Shown here: positions 33,735-41,037 of the stretch, piece by piece
Layout of the letters: every line of letters begins with the position of its first letter
Position numbering within the stretch: the first letter of the stretch is position 1
Assembly (NCBI GenBank): GCA_045577615.1
Contig: JAZNIT010000052.1
Span: 1 to 64,000 of the forward strand
Length of the DNA: 64,000 nucleotides
Direction of reading: 5' to 3'
Source of the DNA: RGIG2206 sp045577615
GTDB lineage: Bacteria; Bacillota; Clostridia; Oscillospirales; Acutalibacteraceae
Position numbers and translations under genes: made by a program
The notes under the pieces: model-generated
The model's input: the letters and a program-made list of their open reading frames with translations, nothing else
Databases searched by the model: none
What the model was told of the DNA's origin: nothing

Positions 33735-35960
33735 TTAGTCGCTGCCGTCACTTGTACGGAAGCTTACTGTAACAACCGAGCCAATCTCTACCTTGTCGCC
33801 ATAGGCAATGCTTTGTGAATAAGCCACAACATTGCTTGCGCTCAAGGAGTAGCCCGAGAACTTAATGTTAAGTTTATATTCAGCAGCAAGTGCATTGGCC
33901 TGTGACACTGTTTTGCCTGTGAAATCAGGCACCTCTGCCATTACCGCCTCATCGGTGCCTGTGTAAACAACAACAGTACCTGACTTGGATATAGGCTGAC
34001 CTGATGAGGGAACCTGACGTTGAACTGTATCTCCATCACCTACAACTCGAACGGTAAGTCCGTTAGCGGAAATGGTTTCTTTTGCATCGTCAAGTGATTT
34101 GCCTGTTACATCAGGGGTGCTTACGCTGAGAGAAGATATCTCCTCTTCGTTGTAGGCAGGCTCAACGCCCATATAAGGTAACACCTCAGAAAGAATACTG
34201 CCTGCTACGGGAGCTGCGATGGTACCGCCGTAAATTACAGGAGCGTGAGGTTCATCAAGAACAACAAGAACTACAATCTGCGGGTCGTCGGTAGGTGCAA
34301 AACCGCAGAAGGATGCGATACGCGCCGACAAGTCCTCTGACGAAAGCTTTTGTGAGGTGCCTGTTTTACCGCCAACGCTATAACCGGGCACGTAAGCGTT
34401 TTTACCTGAGCCTTGTGAAACTACGCTTTCAAGCAGGGTGCAGATAAGCTCGGAGGTTTCTGTAGAAATTACCTGACGCTTTTGTTGTGTTTCGTAATTC
34501 TTTACGGTGTTATTGTCTGCATCAACAATCTTGCTAACCACGTGAGGCTGCACAAGATATCCACCGTTAACGGCGGCGCTGATTGCGGTGATAAGCTGAA
34601 TGGGGGTTACGTTAAAGCCCTGACCGAAGGATTCACTGGCAAGGTCGATGTTGCTCATTGTGCTGCCGTCGTGGTAGGTTACGCCTGCGATGGGTGAGGT
34701 TTCACCGGGCAAATCAATACCTGTTTTTTCAGTAAATCCGTAAGACTGGAAATATTTGAAGAAGGGCTTTACACCCAAGGTTTGACCAATTTGGATAAAA
34801 GCAGGGTTGCAAGAGTTGGCAAATGCGCCACCGAGGGACTGTGTGCCGTGGCCTGCATGCTTATGGCAAGAGTAACGAGTACCTGCTATAACGATATATC
34901 CGGGGCAACTGAAGGAGTTGCTCAAAAATACTACGCCCTCTTCAAGTGCTGCAGAACCTGTTACAACCTTAAAAACTGAGCCAGGCTCATAAGTATCGGA
35001 TATTGCCTTGTTTCGCCATTGCTCCTTTTGAGCCTTATTAAAGGCCTCGTTATATGCATCTTCGTCGGTTTCTTTAAGCTCGGCAAGTGCTGCCAAGGTC
35101 TTTTCGTCAGTAATCTGGAAGGGTGTGTTAGGGTCAAAATCAGGCTTGGTGGCCATAGCGAGTATGCCGCCCGTATTGGGATCCATTGCGATAACGCAAC
35201 CACGGTTGGTTACATTGTTCTCTTCAACCGCTTTTTCGAGATATTTCTCGGCAACATATTGGATGTATTTGTCGACGGTAAGCACCAAAGAGTTGCCTGT
35301 TTGTGCCTCTACAATTTTTTCATAGCTGAAGGGCATATCGGCGCCGCGAGCATTTTTTGCTGCTCTTACTCGGCCGTCAGTACCTGACAAATTCTCGTCG
35401 TAATATGATTCAAGTCCGCTCAAGCCCTGATTGTCGGTGCCAACAAAGCCAAGCACGGTTGATGCCAAGGAGCTGTTGGGATAATAGCGCTTTGTGGTTT
35501 CGTCAAGGCCAACGATAGAGCCCAATTTATGCTCGCTTATAAAGGCTCTGACCTTATCAGCGGCTGTTTTTTCTATTCTTGACTTGATTTTTTCGTAGTA
35601 GGTTTTCTTTTGGGTCTGCTTATATACTGTTTCATAATCCAGCTCAAGAATTTCACTGAGACCTGATGCTATGGTTTTGCGCTCTTCTTCGGTTTCGATA
35701 TCCTGAGGGGTTATGTAGACAGTCCATGCGGTGGCGCTTGTTGCCAAAACCTCATAGTTACAGTCGTAAATATCGCCTCTTTTGGCAGAAAGGGTGGTAT
35801 CGCTAAGCTGTTGTGCTGCTGCCTTTGACTTATATTCTTCTCCGTTGACAACCATAATGTTGACAAGGTTAACCGATGCGGCGCCAAAAAACACCAACAC
35901 TATAACGCATATAATTGCAAACATTCTGACTCTCATTGAAGTGGTGCTTCCTTCAGTCAT
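33735..35960 (-). CDS. spoVD: Class B penicillin-binding protein, PBP2b/SpoVD-like, with two PASTA domains
   Basis: Transpeptidase that cross-links septal or cortex peptidoglycan with a SEDS partner. The 741-residue protein has a membrane anchor (~10-35), a dimerisation domain, the transpeptidase domain with Ser in SVFK (~328), SCN (~385) and GGKTGTSQ (~530), and two C-terminal PASTA repeats (STPDVTGKSLDDA and EVPDFTGKTVSQA). I start at ATG 35960: AAAGGGG is correctly spaced for it and abuts the ATG three codons earlier. Whether it serves division, spore cortex or both is not decided by the sequence. Confidence 0.92.
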   Translation of the reverse strand: MTEGSTTSMRVRMFAIICVIVLVFFGAASVNLVNIMVVNGEEYKSKAAAQQLSDTTLSAKRGDIYDCNYEVLATSATAWTVYITPQDIETEEERKTIASGLSEILELDYETVYKQTQKKTYYEKIKSRIEKTAADKVRAFISEHKLGSIVGLDETTKRYYPNSSLASTVLGFVGTDNQGLSGLESYYDENLSGTDGRVRAAKNARGADMPFSYEKIVEAQTGNSLVLTVDKYIQYVAEKYLEKAVEENNVTNRGCVIAMDPNTGGILAMATKPDFDPNTPFQITDEKTLAALAELKETDEDAYNEAFNKAQKEQWRNKAISDTYEPGSVFKVVTGSAALEEGVVFLSNSFSCPGYIVIAGTRYSCHKHAGHGTQSLGGAFANSCNPAFIQIGQTLGVKPFFKYFQSYGFTEKTGIDLPGETSPIAGVTYHDGSTMSNIDLASESFGQGFNVTPIQLITAISAAVNGGYLVQPHVVSKIVDADNNTVKNYETQQKRQVISTETSELICTLLESVVSQGSGKNAYVPGYSVGGKTGTSQKLSSEDLSARIASFCGFAPTDDPQIVVLVVLDEPHAPVIYGGTIAAPVAGSILSEVLPYMGVEPAYNEEEISSLSVSTPDVTGKSLDDAKETISANGLTVRVVGDGDTVQRQVPSSGQPISKSGTVVVYTGTDEAVMAEVPDFTGKTVSQANALAAEYKLNIKFSGYSLSASNVVAYSQSIAYGDKVEIGSVVTVSFRTSDGSD

Positions 35961-36049
35961 TGATGCCATCCCCTTTCACAATTTAAGTGTATTTTGCTCT
36001 CTTTTAAGTAAAACTTCGTTTTTTAATGCTACCCAATAAAATCACGAAA

Positions 36050-36078
36050 GAGAGTTAAAACATTACGCTCTAACTCTC
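36050..36078 (-). other. Hairpin in the ftsL-spoVD gap
   Basis: GAGAGTTA (36050-36057) pairs with TAACTCTC (36071-36078) with a 13-base loop. The gap of about 150 bases holds no gene and no clear promoter. There is no proper T run, so this may only weaken reading from ftsL into spoVD. Confidence 0.35.
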
Positions 36079-36117
36079 ATAAATCCACTATTGAATTATA
36101 CTGTGATTTTGTTCATT

Positions 36118-36588
36118 CTATTCCTCATCTGTCTGTGCAGTTACAAGGCCGTTGCCGTCTTTAACCTCGACAACATCTACGTCGGCAGAACAAATGTAAT
36201 TCATCTGATAAGGCTCTGCCTTTTGCATACCAAGCGCTTTTGCAGACTCTTCAAGATTTTTGTATGCCAATTCGTTTTCTAATTTCATCTCGAGGCTGAC
36301 TTGCTCACTGATAAGCTTGTCATTCTCGATTTGTGCTTTATTGATTTTGCTCGTTACCTCGGTAACTTGTACGCGAAGGTAGATATTGCCTACTATAAGA
36401 GCAAGCATAACAACAGCAAAAACGGTGGTCATCAAGCGCTTGCTTTTAAGCTTTGCTCTGGGCTTTTTAGAGGTTGACTTTGAAGCAGTCTTCTTGCGGT
36501 CAAGCTCTACGATATTATCTTGTCTTTTTTCGCGAGGCATAAACATATCAAAATCGTATGCAAAGCTGTCCACATAGTACCTGCTCAT
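36118..36588 (-). CDS. ftsL: FtsL-like cell division protein
   Basis: A 156-residue bitopic protein. The N-terminal ~50 residues are cytoplasmic and Lys-rich, one membrane segment follows (MTTVFAVVMLALIVGNIYL, ~53-71), then an extracytoplasmic heptad-rich coil (~72-118) and an acidic tail. It has little sequence identity to call on, as usual for FtsL. The assignment rests on topology and its place between rsmH and the class B PBP. Confidence 0.8.
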   Translation of the reverse strand: MSRYYVDSFAYDFDMFMPREKRQDNIVELDRKKTASKSTSKKPRAKLKSKRLMTTVFAVVMLALIVGNIYLRVQVTEVTSKINKAQIENDKLISEQVSLEMKLENELAYKNLEESAKALGMQKAEPYQMNYICSADVDVVEVKDGNGLVTAQTDEE

Positions 36589-36603
36589 TGCCGATTCCTC
36601 CTG

Positions 36604-37527
36604 TTATAGTTTTTTTACAGCTCGAAGTTTTGCGCTTCTTACTCTATAGTTGTCATCAATTTGATTTTCCGTAGGCTCGATTGCCTTTCGGGTTATCAGT
36701 TTTGCCTTTGGTTTTTTGCCGCAAACACATACCGGCAGGTCGGGCGGACAAGTGCAGCCCTTGCACCACTCCTGAAAGCGGTGCTTTACCATTCTGTCTT
36801 CAAGTGAATGGAAAGAGATTATTGACACCACGCCGTCTTTATTCAAACGGTCAAGTGCTTTGTCAAGGAAGGTTGATAGATGGTCAAGCTCGCCGTTTAC
36901 TGCGATCCTCAGCGCCTGAAAGGTGCGTCGTGCCGGATGGCCGTCTCTGCGAGCGGCAGCAGGCACTGCTGAAGAAATAATCTCCGCTAACTGAGAGGTG
37001 GTTTCGATGGGTGCCTTTTGACGGTGGTCAACAATTGCGTTGGCTATACGCCATGCAAAGCGCTCATCTGAATACTCTCTGATTATACGAGCCAAGGAAT
37101 CGGCGTCGTAGTTATTAACAAGATCTTTTGCGGACATTCCGCTTTGGCTCATTCTCATATCAAGCGGTGCATCCTTATGATATGAAAAGCCGCGCTCTGC
37201 TCTGTCAAGCTGGGGCGACGATACGCCCAAATCAAGAAGCAGTCCGTCAACCTTATCTATACCCAAACTGTCAAGCACGGTATCAAAATCACTGAAATCG
37301 GATTTTACAACCTGCGCATTGGGGTATTGACTAAGTCGTTTGGTTGCCGCCTCGATAGCGTCGGGGTCTTTATCAATAGAAATCAGCCGACCGGTAGTAA
37401 GCTTGCTGGCAATTAAGGAGGAATGTCCCCCACCGCCTGCCGTTCCGTCTACATAAATTCCGTCAGACTTGATATTCATTACGTCAACCGCTTCATTAAG
37501 CAGTACGGTAACATGTACAAATTCCAT
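36604..37527 (-). CDS. rsmH: 16S rRNA C1402 N4-methyltransferase RsmH (MraW)
   Basis: Methylates N4 of C1402 in the ribosomal P site. The 307-residue protein has the SAM motif VDGTAGGGGHSSLIA (~26-40), LLLDLGVSSPQLD (~97), RGFSYHKDAPLDMRM (~112) and a C-terminal Cys-rich segment (CKGCTCPPDLPVCVCG, ~267) found in many Firmicute forms. It follows mraZ by 2 bases. Confidence 0.95.
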   Translation of the reverse strand: MEFVHVTVLLNEAVDVMNIKSDGIYVDGTAGGGGHSSLIASKLTTGRLISIDKDPDAIEAATKRLSQYPNAQVVKSDFSDFDTVLDSLGIDKVDGLLLDLGVSSPQLDRAERGFSYHKDAPLDMRMSQSGMSAKDLVNNYDADSLARIIREYSDERFAWRIANAIVDHRQKAPIETTSQLAEIISSAVPAAARRDGHPARRTFQALRIAVNGELDHLSTFLDKALDRLNKDGVVSIISFHSLEDRMVKHRFQEWCKGCTCPPDLPVCVCGKKPKAKLITRKAIEPTENQIDDNYRVRSAKLRAVKKL

Positions 37528-37529
37528 AA

Positions 37530-37958
37530 TTAAAAATCGATGTCAGCCATAATTGCAGCAATATCTTCTGCCTCAAGCTGTTCGTAGGTTTGATTCCATT
37601 TGGCTTCATCCCAAATTTCGATGGTGTCGCCGTTGCCGATGATACATACGTTTTCATTTATGCCGGCATAGTTGCGAAGTTCCTGAGGAATGTTCACTCT
37701 GCCTTGCGCGTCACAATCAGCTCTGCAAGCGCGACCGTTAACGATACGGTGCACACGAAGCTTTTGTGCTGATGACAAGGCTTCAATCTTTTCTTGCAAT
37801 ATATCCCAGCTTGCAGCGGGATAAACCGACAAGCAAGGCTGGCCGTCAAGGGGTACGGAAACGACAAAATTCTCCCCAAGCTCATCACGAAGCTTGGAGG
37901 GGATGAAAACACGGCCTTTTTTGTCAACCGTGTGTCGATATGTATTCATAAATGACAT
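37530..37958 (-). CDS. mraZ: MraZ, transcriptional regulator of the dcw cluster
   Basis: AbrB-like DNA-binding protein that represses its own operon. The 142-residue protein has the two SpoVT/AbrB-type repeats: HTVDKKGRVFIPSKLRDEL (~8-26) and RADCDAQGRVNIPQELR (~79-95). I chose ATG 37958 because AAAGGGGCGG lies upstream and the length matches the family. Three MraZ-type boxes are found between its promoter and its start codon. Confidence 0.95.
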   Translation of the reverse strand: MSFMNTYRHTVDKKGRVFIPSKLRDELGENFVVSVPLDGQPCLSVYPAASWDILQEKIEALSSAQKLRVHRIVNGRACRADCDAQGRVNIPQELRNYAGINENVCIIGNGDTIEIWDEAKWNQTYEQLEAEDIAAIMADIDF

Positions 37959-37987
37959 TAAGACCGCCCCTTTCGTCGAATTTTGCA

Positions 37988-38014
37988 CCACTTTAAACCA
38001 CTTTGCGACACTTT
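37988..38014 (-). promoter_or_regulatory. Three MraZ-type operator boxes, 10 bp apart
   Basis: On the minus strand AAAGTGT (38014-38008), AAAGTGG (38004-37998) and AAAGTGG (37994-37988) are direct repeats with exactly 10-bp phasing. AAAGTG[T/G] is the box reported for mollicute MraZ. They lie downstream of the likely transcription start, so bound MraZ would act as a roadblock. Confidence 0.8.
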
Positions 38015-38031
38015 TGTGGGATTACAATGCA

Positions 38032-38060
38032 ATTATAGTACAATAAAGCGTAAATTTCAA
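38032..38060 (-). promoter_or_regulatory. Sigma-A promoter of the dcw cluster
   Basis: On the minus strand TTGAAA (38060-38055), 17-base spacer, TATAAT (38037-38032), 74 bases before the mraZ start codon. Confidence 0.88.
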
Positions 38061-38184
38061 GGGTTAACATAAAAAAACTTGTTAAAATATTAACCAAATT
38101 TGAACACCATGGCAAAAACACAATATATAGTGTTTCACGCATCAATCACCAACTATATGCGTTTTTTCGACAGGAAAATATATA

Positions 38185-38222
38185 AAAATGCACATAAGAA
38201 CAAATGTTCTTATGTGCATTTT
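38185..38222. repeat. Perfect 18-bp inverted repeat
   Basis: AAAATGCACATAAGAACA (38185-38202) and its exact complement (38205-38222) are separated by two bases. A/T runs on both sides give it a bidirectional terminator shape, but no gene ends next to it: the region from 38061 to 38335 holds no supported gene. It may insulate the mraZ promoter or be a remnant of a mobile element. Confidence 0.7.
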
Positions 38223-38335
38223 GACCAAAAACTATTATGTCAGATAGGTAAGCAACGAACAGGTGTTTTTATAAGTTTACATAATAACCAGCACCCTGCT
38301 CTGATGGTAAAACTATATAAAAAAAGCCCAACTAA

Positions 38336-38614
38336 AGGGAGCTGTGGTTAGGGATAATTCGCCTAAAACAGCGACTTTTTGCAGACTAATGCGTTAAAAC
38401 ACCGCAGTACGCGACAGCGTTACTGCGGTGTTTTGCCTTTTGTTCTATCAAAAATTCATCTGTTTTAGGTGCTCGCAGTTTTGTAACAAATAATTTTGTT
38501 TCATTCGTAATGCCTGAAGCCTGCAGTAATACTTTGTGTATTACAAAGGCAAAGGCGAAACGATGAGGCAAAATTAGGTTCCAAAACCGATTTCGTCCCT
38601 AATCACAACTCCCT
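38336..38614. mobile_element. MITE-like element, complete copy (279 bp)
   Basis: It is bounded by 18-bp terminal inverted repeats: AGGGAGCTGTGGTTAGGG (38336-38353) and CCCTAATCACAACTCCCT (38597-38614), 16 of 18 bases matching. The right half is the repeat also found at 1-139, and similarity between the copies ends exactly at the inverted-repeat edge. There is no reading frame for a transposase. The interior holds a 14-bp hairpin (38396-38434) flanked by the inverted pair CCTAAAACAG/CTGTTTTAGG (38362-38371 and 38460-38469), and the large hairpin shared with copy 1. No convincing target-site duplication is visible. Confidence 0.75.
38396..38434. terminator. Hairpin terminator inside the MITE-like element
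   Basis: AAAACACCGCAGTA (38396-38409) pairs perfectly with TACTGCGGTGTTTT (38421-38434), with CGC/GCG pairing near the loop. It could end the minus-strand DUF4364 transcript, which has no closer terminator. Confidence 0.7.
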
Positions 38615-38629
38615 GAAGAGCGGAATTTA

Positions 38630-39217
38630 TTAAAATTCTTCATCCTTTGGCTTGGCCAATTCGGTGCCTAAAAGCAACGAAATGCTGCCGCTGTACACCT
38701 TCATCGGGTCGTCCATAAAAGCGGCTTTTACTACGTCTGCTTGCTGAGTATCGGGCACCCAAAGCACGATTTTAAGCAGTTCCATATCTCGGTCGGTAAC
38801 AATGCATTCAACGTTGTAGCCGGTGGGAACAGGCACGATATTAACTTTGTTTTCTTTCGCCACGCGAATTTTGGTGAGCATCGCAACAGCAGCGCGAACA
38901 GCCTTTTTCTTCACGGTGTAGGGCAGCATAAACTCAAGCTCTTTAGCGGCTTTGTTACCCTTTTCGGTCAAAGAAAGCATCTCCTGACCGTCCTCGTCAA
39001 GCACGATTTCCACGTTCTTTTCTTCAATCATACGGTCGATGGCGTTGATGACCTCAAACAGATTGGCAAGGCCTTCGTACTGCAAAATTTCGGGCAGCAT
39101 AGAGCGGCCGATGGTGGTTTTGATGGATCTCAATATATAGCACACAAGCAATCTGATTTGCTGTGTGTTGTTAAGACCGCCGGGCTCAACGCCGGCTATA
39201 AGCGCATCATATTCCAT
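38630..39217 (-). CDS. DUF4364 family protein
   Basis: A 195-residue protein matching the DUF4364 family of Clostridia in length and layout. The N-terminal part (NNTQQIRLLVCYILRSIKTTIGRSMLPEIL) looks like a winged-helix DNA-binding segment, and SLTEKGNKAAKELE resembles the wing region of such folds. No catalytic motif is visible. AAAAGGAG precedes the ATG. A transcriptional role is likely from the fold but unproven. Its 3' end abuts the MITE-like element. Confidence 0.75.
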   Translation of the reverse strand: MEYDALIAGVEPGGLNNTQQIRLLVCYILRSIKTTIGRSMLPEILQYEGLANLFEVINAIDRMIEEKNVEIVLDEDGQEMLSLTEKGNKAAKELEFMLPYTVKKKAVRAAVAMLTKIRVAKENKVNIVPVPTGYNVECIVTDRDMELLKIVLWVPDTQQADVVKAAFMDDPMKVYSGSISLLLGTELAKPKDEEF

Positions 39218-39264
39218 AATAATCTCCTTTTAATAAAAATTAGTGCAAAAAAGCAAAAAATGTG

Positions 39265-39293
39265 TTGACAAATTGCACGGACTATATTATAAT
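39265..39293 (+). promoter_or_regulatory. Consensus sigma-A promoter of tRNA-Thr
   Basis: TTGACA (39265-39270), 17-base spacer, TATAAT (39288-39293), 16 bases before the mature tRNA. Both hexamers are perfect. Confidence 0.93.
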
Positions 39294-39309
39294 ACGATTT
39301 GTTACCGAT

Positions 39310-39385
<76 letters not shown>

Positions 39386-39386
39386 G

Positions 39387-39420
39387 AAAAAACTCTTGTT
39401 CGAAAGAACAAGAGTTTTTT
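39387..39420 (+). terminator. Terminator of tRNA-Thr
   Basis: A perfect 15-bp stem: AAAAAACTCTTGTTC (39387-39401), loop GAAA, GAACAAGAGTTTTTT (39406-39420), starting two bases after CCA. Confidence 0.93.
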
Positions 39421-39421
39421 C

Positions 39422-39594
39422 AGTTATATTCGCCTTCGGCGAGTGATATTGCTACGCAGTGATATTCGGCTAACGCCGAGCGATATTGCCCTTCGGGCAG
39501 TTAAGGGCGAATATAATATCACTGAAACCGTAAGGTTTCAATATCACTTTCACGAAGTGAAAATATCACTCTGTGCATAGCACAGAATATCACT
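39422..39594. repeat. Symmetric array of seven mini-hairpins separated by a 9-base repeat
   Basis: Nine-base spacers alternate with short hairpins. The left half has AGTTATATT (39422), AGTGATATT (39442, 39458) and AGCGATATT (39479); the right half has the reverse complement AATATCACT four times (39515, 39540, 39562, 39586). Hairpins: CGCC-ttc-GGCG (39431-39441), GC-tac-GC, CGGC-taac-GCCG, GCCC-ttc-GGGC (39488-39498), GAAACC-gtaa-GGTTTC (39524-39539), TTCAC-gaa-GTGAA (39549-39561) and CTGTGC-ata-GCACAG (39571-39585). TATATTCGCC (39425-39434) also pairs with GGCGAATATA (39506-39515). The hairpin stems differ from one another, while the spacers are conserved. The region holds no gene. Confidence 0.85.
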
Positions 39595-39599
39595 AACTC

Positions 39600-39628
39600 T
39601 TGCACCTCCACCGCTTTTATGCTATACT
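39600..39628 (+). promoter_or_regulatory. Sigma-A promoter of the acetyltransferase gene
   Basis: TTGCAC (39600-39605), 17-base spacer, TATACT (39623-39628), 20 bases before the ATG and starting just after the hairpin array. Confidence 0.75.
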
Positions 39629-39648
39629 ACACACAGGCGGTGAGTTAG

Positions 39649-40149
39649 ATGAGTATGGGTGAATTTCTATTTTTAGATAAACAAAAATTTGATGTGTTTT
39701 TGCCAAGATTGTTTGAAATCTTACATTCTAATATGAGTCTAATTGCTCCAACAAACAATTCGTACGAAGATGATTTTGAAATTTGGAGTTCTCATATAAT
39801 TCCGGCTATACAAAAAGAGCAACGCCAAATTGTTTTGATGTGTGTTGAAAGTGAACTTGTTGGCTATTTTCAGTATTATATTAATAGCGATACCGATTCG
39901 TTAATGATGGAAGAAATACAAATAAAAAAGGAGTTTCAAGGAACAGGATTGTTTTCTGAATTTTATAATTGGTTAATTAAAAATTTGCCTAAAGATATTA
40001 TGTATGTAGAGGCTTATGCAAATAAAAAGAATCTAAAATCGCAAAGTATTTTAAAACATTTGGGACTAGTTGAGTCTGGAGAAAATAAAAACGGTAACTC
40101 CTTTTATTTCAAAGGAGCATATGTTAATTTGCTGAATAAGTATGGTTAA
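39649..40149 (+). CDS. GNAT family N-acetyltransferase
   Basis: A 166-residue acetyl-CoA transferase. The acetyl-CoA loop is EIQIKKEFQGTGLFSEFYNW (~105-124), with the QxxGxG/A pattern present as QGTGL, and a following EAYANKKNLKSQSILKHLGL block typical of the family. The substrate is unknown. Codons are strongly AT-rich (AAA, TTA, ATA, AAT), clearly unlike the Cys/GCC/CCC-rich neighbours, which suggests recent transfer. It has its own promoter and terminator. AGGCGGTGAG precedes the ATG. Confidence 0.8.
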   Translation: MSMGEFLFLDKQKFDVFLPRLFEILHSNMSLIAPTNNSYEDDFEIWSSHIIPAIQKEQRQIVLMCVESELVGYFQYYINSDTDSLMMEEIQIKKEFQGTGLFSEFYNWLIKNLPKDIMYVEAYANKKNLKSQSILKHLGLVESGENKNGNSFYFKGAYVNLLNKYG

Positions 40150-40216
40150 AATTTAAAGAAATCTTTAGTTTTCAGGCACATTTAATTCGTGCCACTAAGT
40201 TCAAAACTCCCAAACG

Positions 40217-40248
40217 AAAATCCGTTCACGAAAGTGGGCGGATTTTTT
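40217..40248 (+). terminator. Terminator of the acetyltransferase gene
   Basis: AAAATCCGTTCAC pairs with GTGGGCGGATTTT through two G-T pairs around a GAAA loop, followed by a long T run. Confidence 0.85.
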
Positions 40249-40316
40249 GTTTTTTTCTTTAAAATAGGCCACAAAAATATTCTACCATATTTATTTAATT
40301 TTTTCAAATATTTTAT

Positions 40317-40345
40317 TTGAAATATGGCGGATTTTTTGGTATAAT
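40317..40345 (+). promoter_or_regulatory. Sigma-A promoter of the 40.4-59.4 kb gene run
   Basis: TTGAAA (40317-40322), 17-base spacer, TATAAT (40340-40345), 27 bases before the HAD phosphatase. No clear terminator was seen between this point and 59425, so it may drive a very long message, with internal promoters likely. Confidence 0.88.
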
Positions 40346-40372
40346 AGTAGAAATAATAGGAGGATTATACCC

Positions 40373-41032
40373 ATGTCGCAAATTAAAGCTATACTTTTCG
40401 ATTTAGACGGCACCGTTAACGACACCGTAACCGACCTTGCAGTGTCTGTAAACTATGCTTTAACCAAAAACGGATTACCCACTCATCCCGTGGATGCATA
40501 CAAGCTTTTTGCAGGCAACGGAATGCGTGTTATGGTTCAGCGTGCAATGCCCGAAGGCCAAAAAGAAGGCGACCTTTACGAGCAGGTCGTTGCCGATTAC
40601 GCTGAATATTATGCCCTTCATTCAATGGATAATACCAAGCCCTACGACGACGTGCCCGAGCTTATCGACAAGCTTCGCGAAATGGGCTATCTCACCGCTG
40701 TTGTAACCAACAAGCCCCACGAACAGGCAGTGCCCCTCATCGCACAGATGTTGCCCAGCAAGTTCGACGTGGTCATCGGTCAGCAGGACGGTGTGCCTTC
40801 AAAGCCCGACCCCGCAATGCCCATTATGGCAATGAAAGAGCTGGGTGTCACCGCCGACGAATGTGTGTTTATCGGCGATTCGGGTGTTGATATACTTACA
40901 GGTCTTAACAGCGGCGCTTATCCCGTTGGTGTTCTTTGGGGCTTCAGAGGCCGCGAAGAATTGCTTGAAAACGGCGCCAAACAGCTTATCTCCAAACCTA
41001 TGGAGCTTATCGAAATTCTGAAGGGAAGGTGA
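40373..41032 (+). CDS. HAD hydrolase, phosphoglycolate phosphatase/PpaX-like
   Basis: A 219-residue haloacid dehalogenase-fold phosphatase. Motif I is FDLDGTVNDT (~9-18, nucleophile Asp and acid/base Asp), motif II VVTNKP, motif III Lys in PSKPDPAMP, and motif IV GDSGVDI (~165). A C1-type helical cap lies between motifs I and II. Phosphoglycolate phosphatase and pyrophosphatase PpaX have this layout, and the substrate cannot be told from the sequence. AGGAGG precedes the ATG. It overlaps the miaB frame by 4 bases. Confidence 0.85.
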   Translation: MSQIKAILFDLDGTVNDTVTDLAVSVNYALTKNGLPTHPVDAYKLFAGNGMRVMVQRAMPEGQKEGDLYEQVVADYAEYYALHSMDNTKPYDDVPELIDKLREMGYLTAVVTNKPHEQAVPLIAQMLPSKFDVVIGQQDGVPSKPDPAMPIMAMKELGVTADECVFIGDSGVDILTGLNSGAYPVGVLWGFRGREELLENGAKQLISKPMELIEILKGR

Positions 41033-41037
41033 CTTTC

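Noticed and set aside
38100..38351. 83-codon frame in the gap upstream of mraZ
   Set aside because: It runs through the perfect hairpin and into the MITE-like element, lacks a Shine-Dalgarno sequence and has no domain-like pattern.
38396..38434. A small regulatory RNA gene ending at this hairpin
   Set aside because: No promoter is evident within the element, and the hairpin is better explained as part of the inverted-repeat element.
39422..39594. The regular repeats near tRNA-Thr as a CRISPR array
   Set aside because: Repeats are 9 bases and reverse direction halfway; the intervals are self-complementary hairpins of 7-16 bases, and no cas gene is present.
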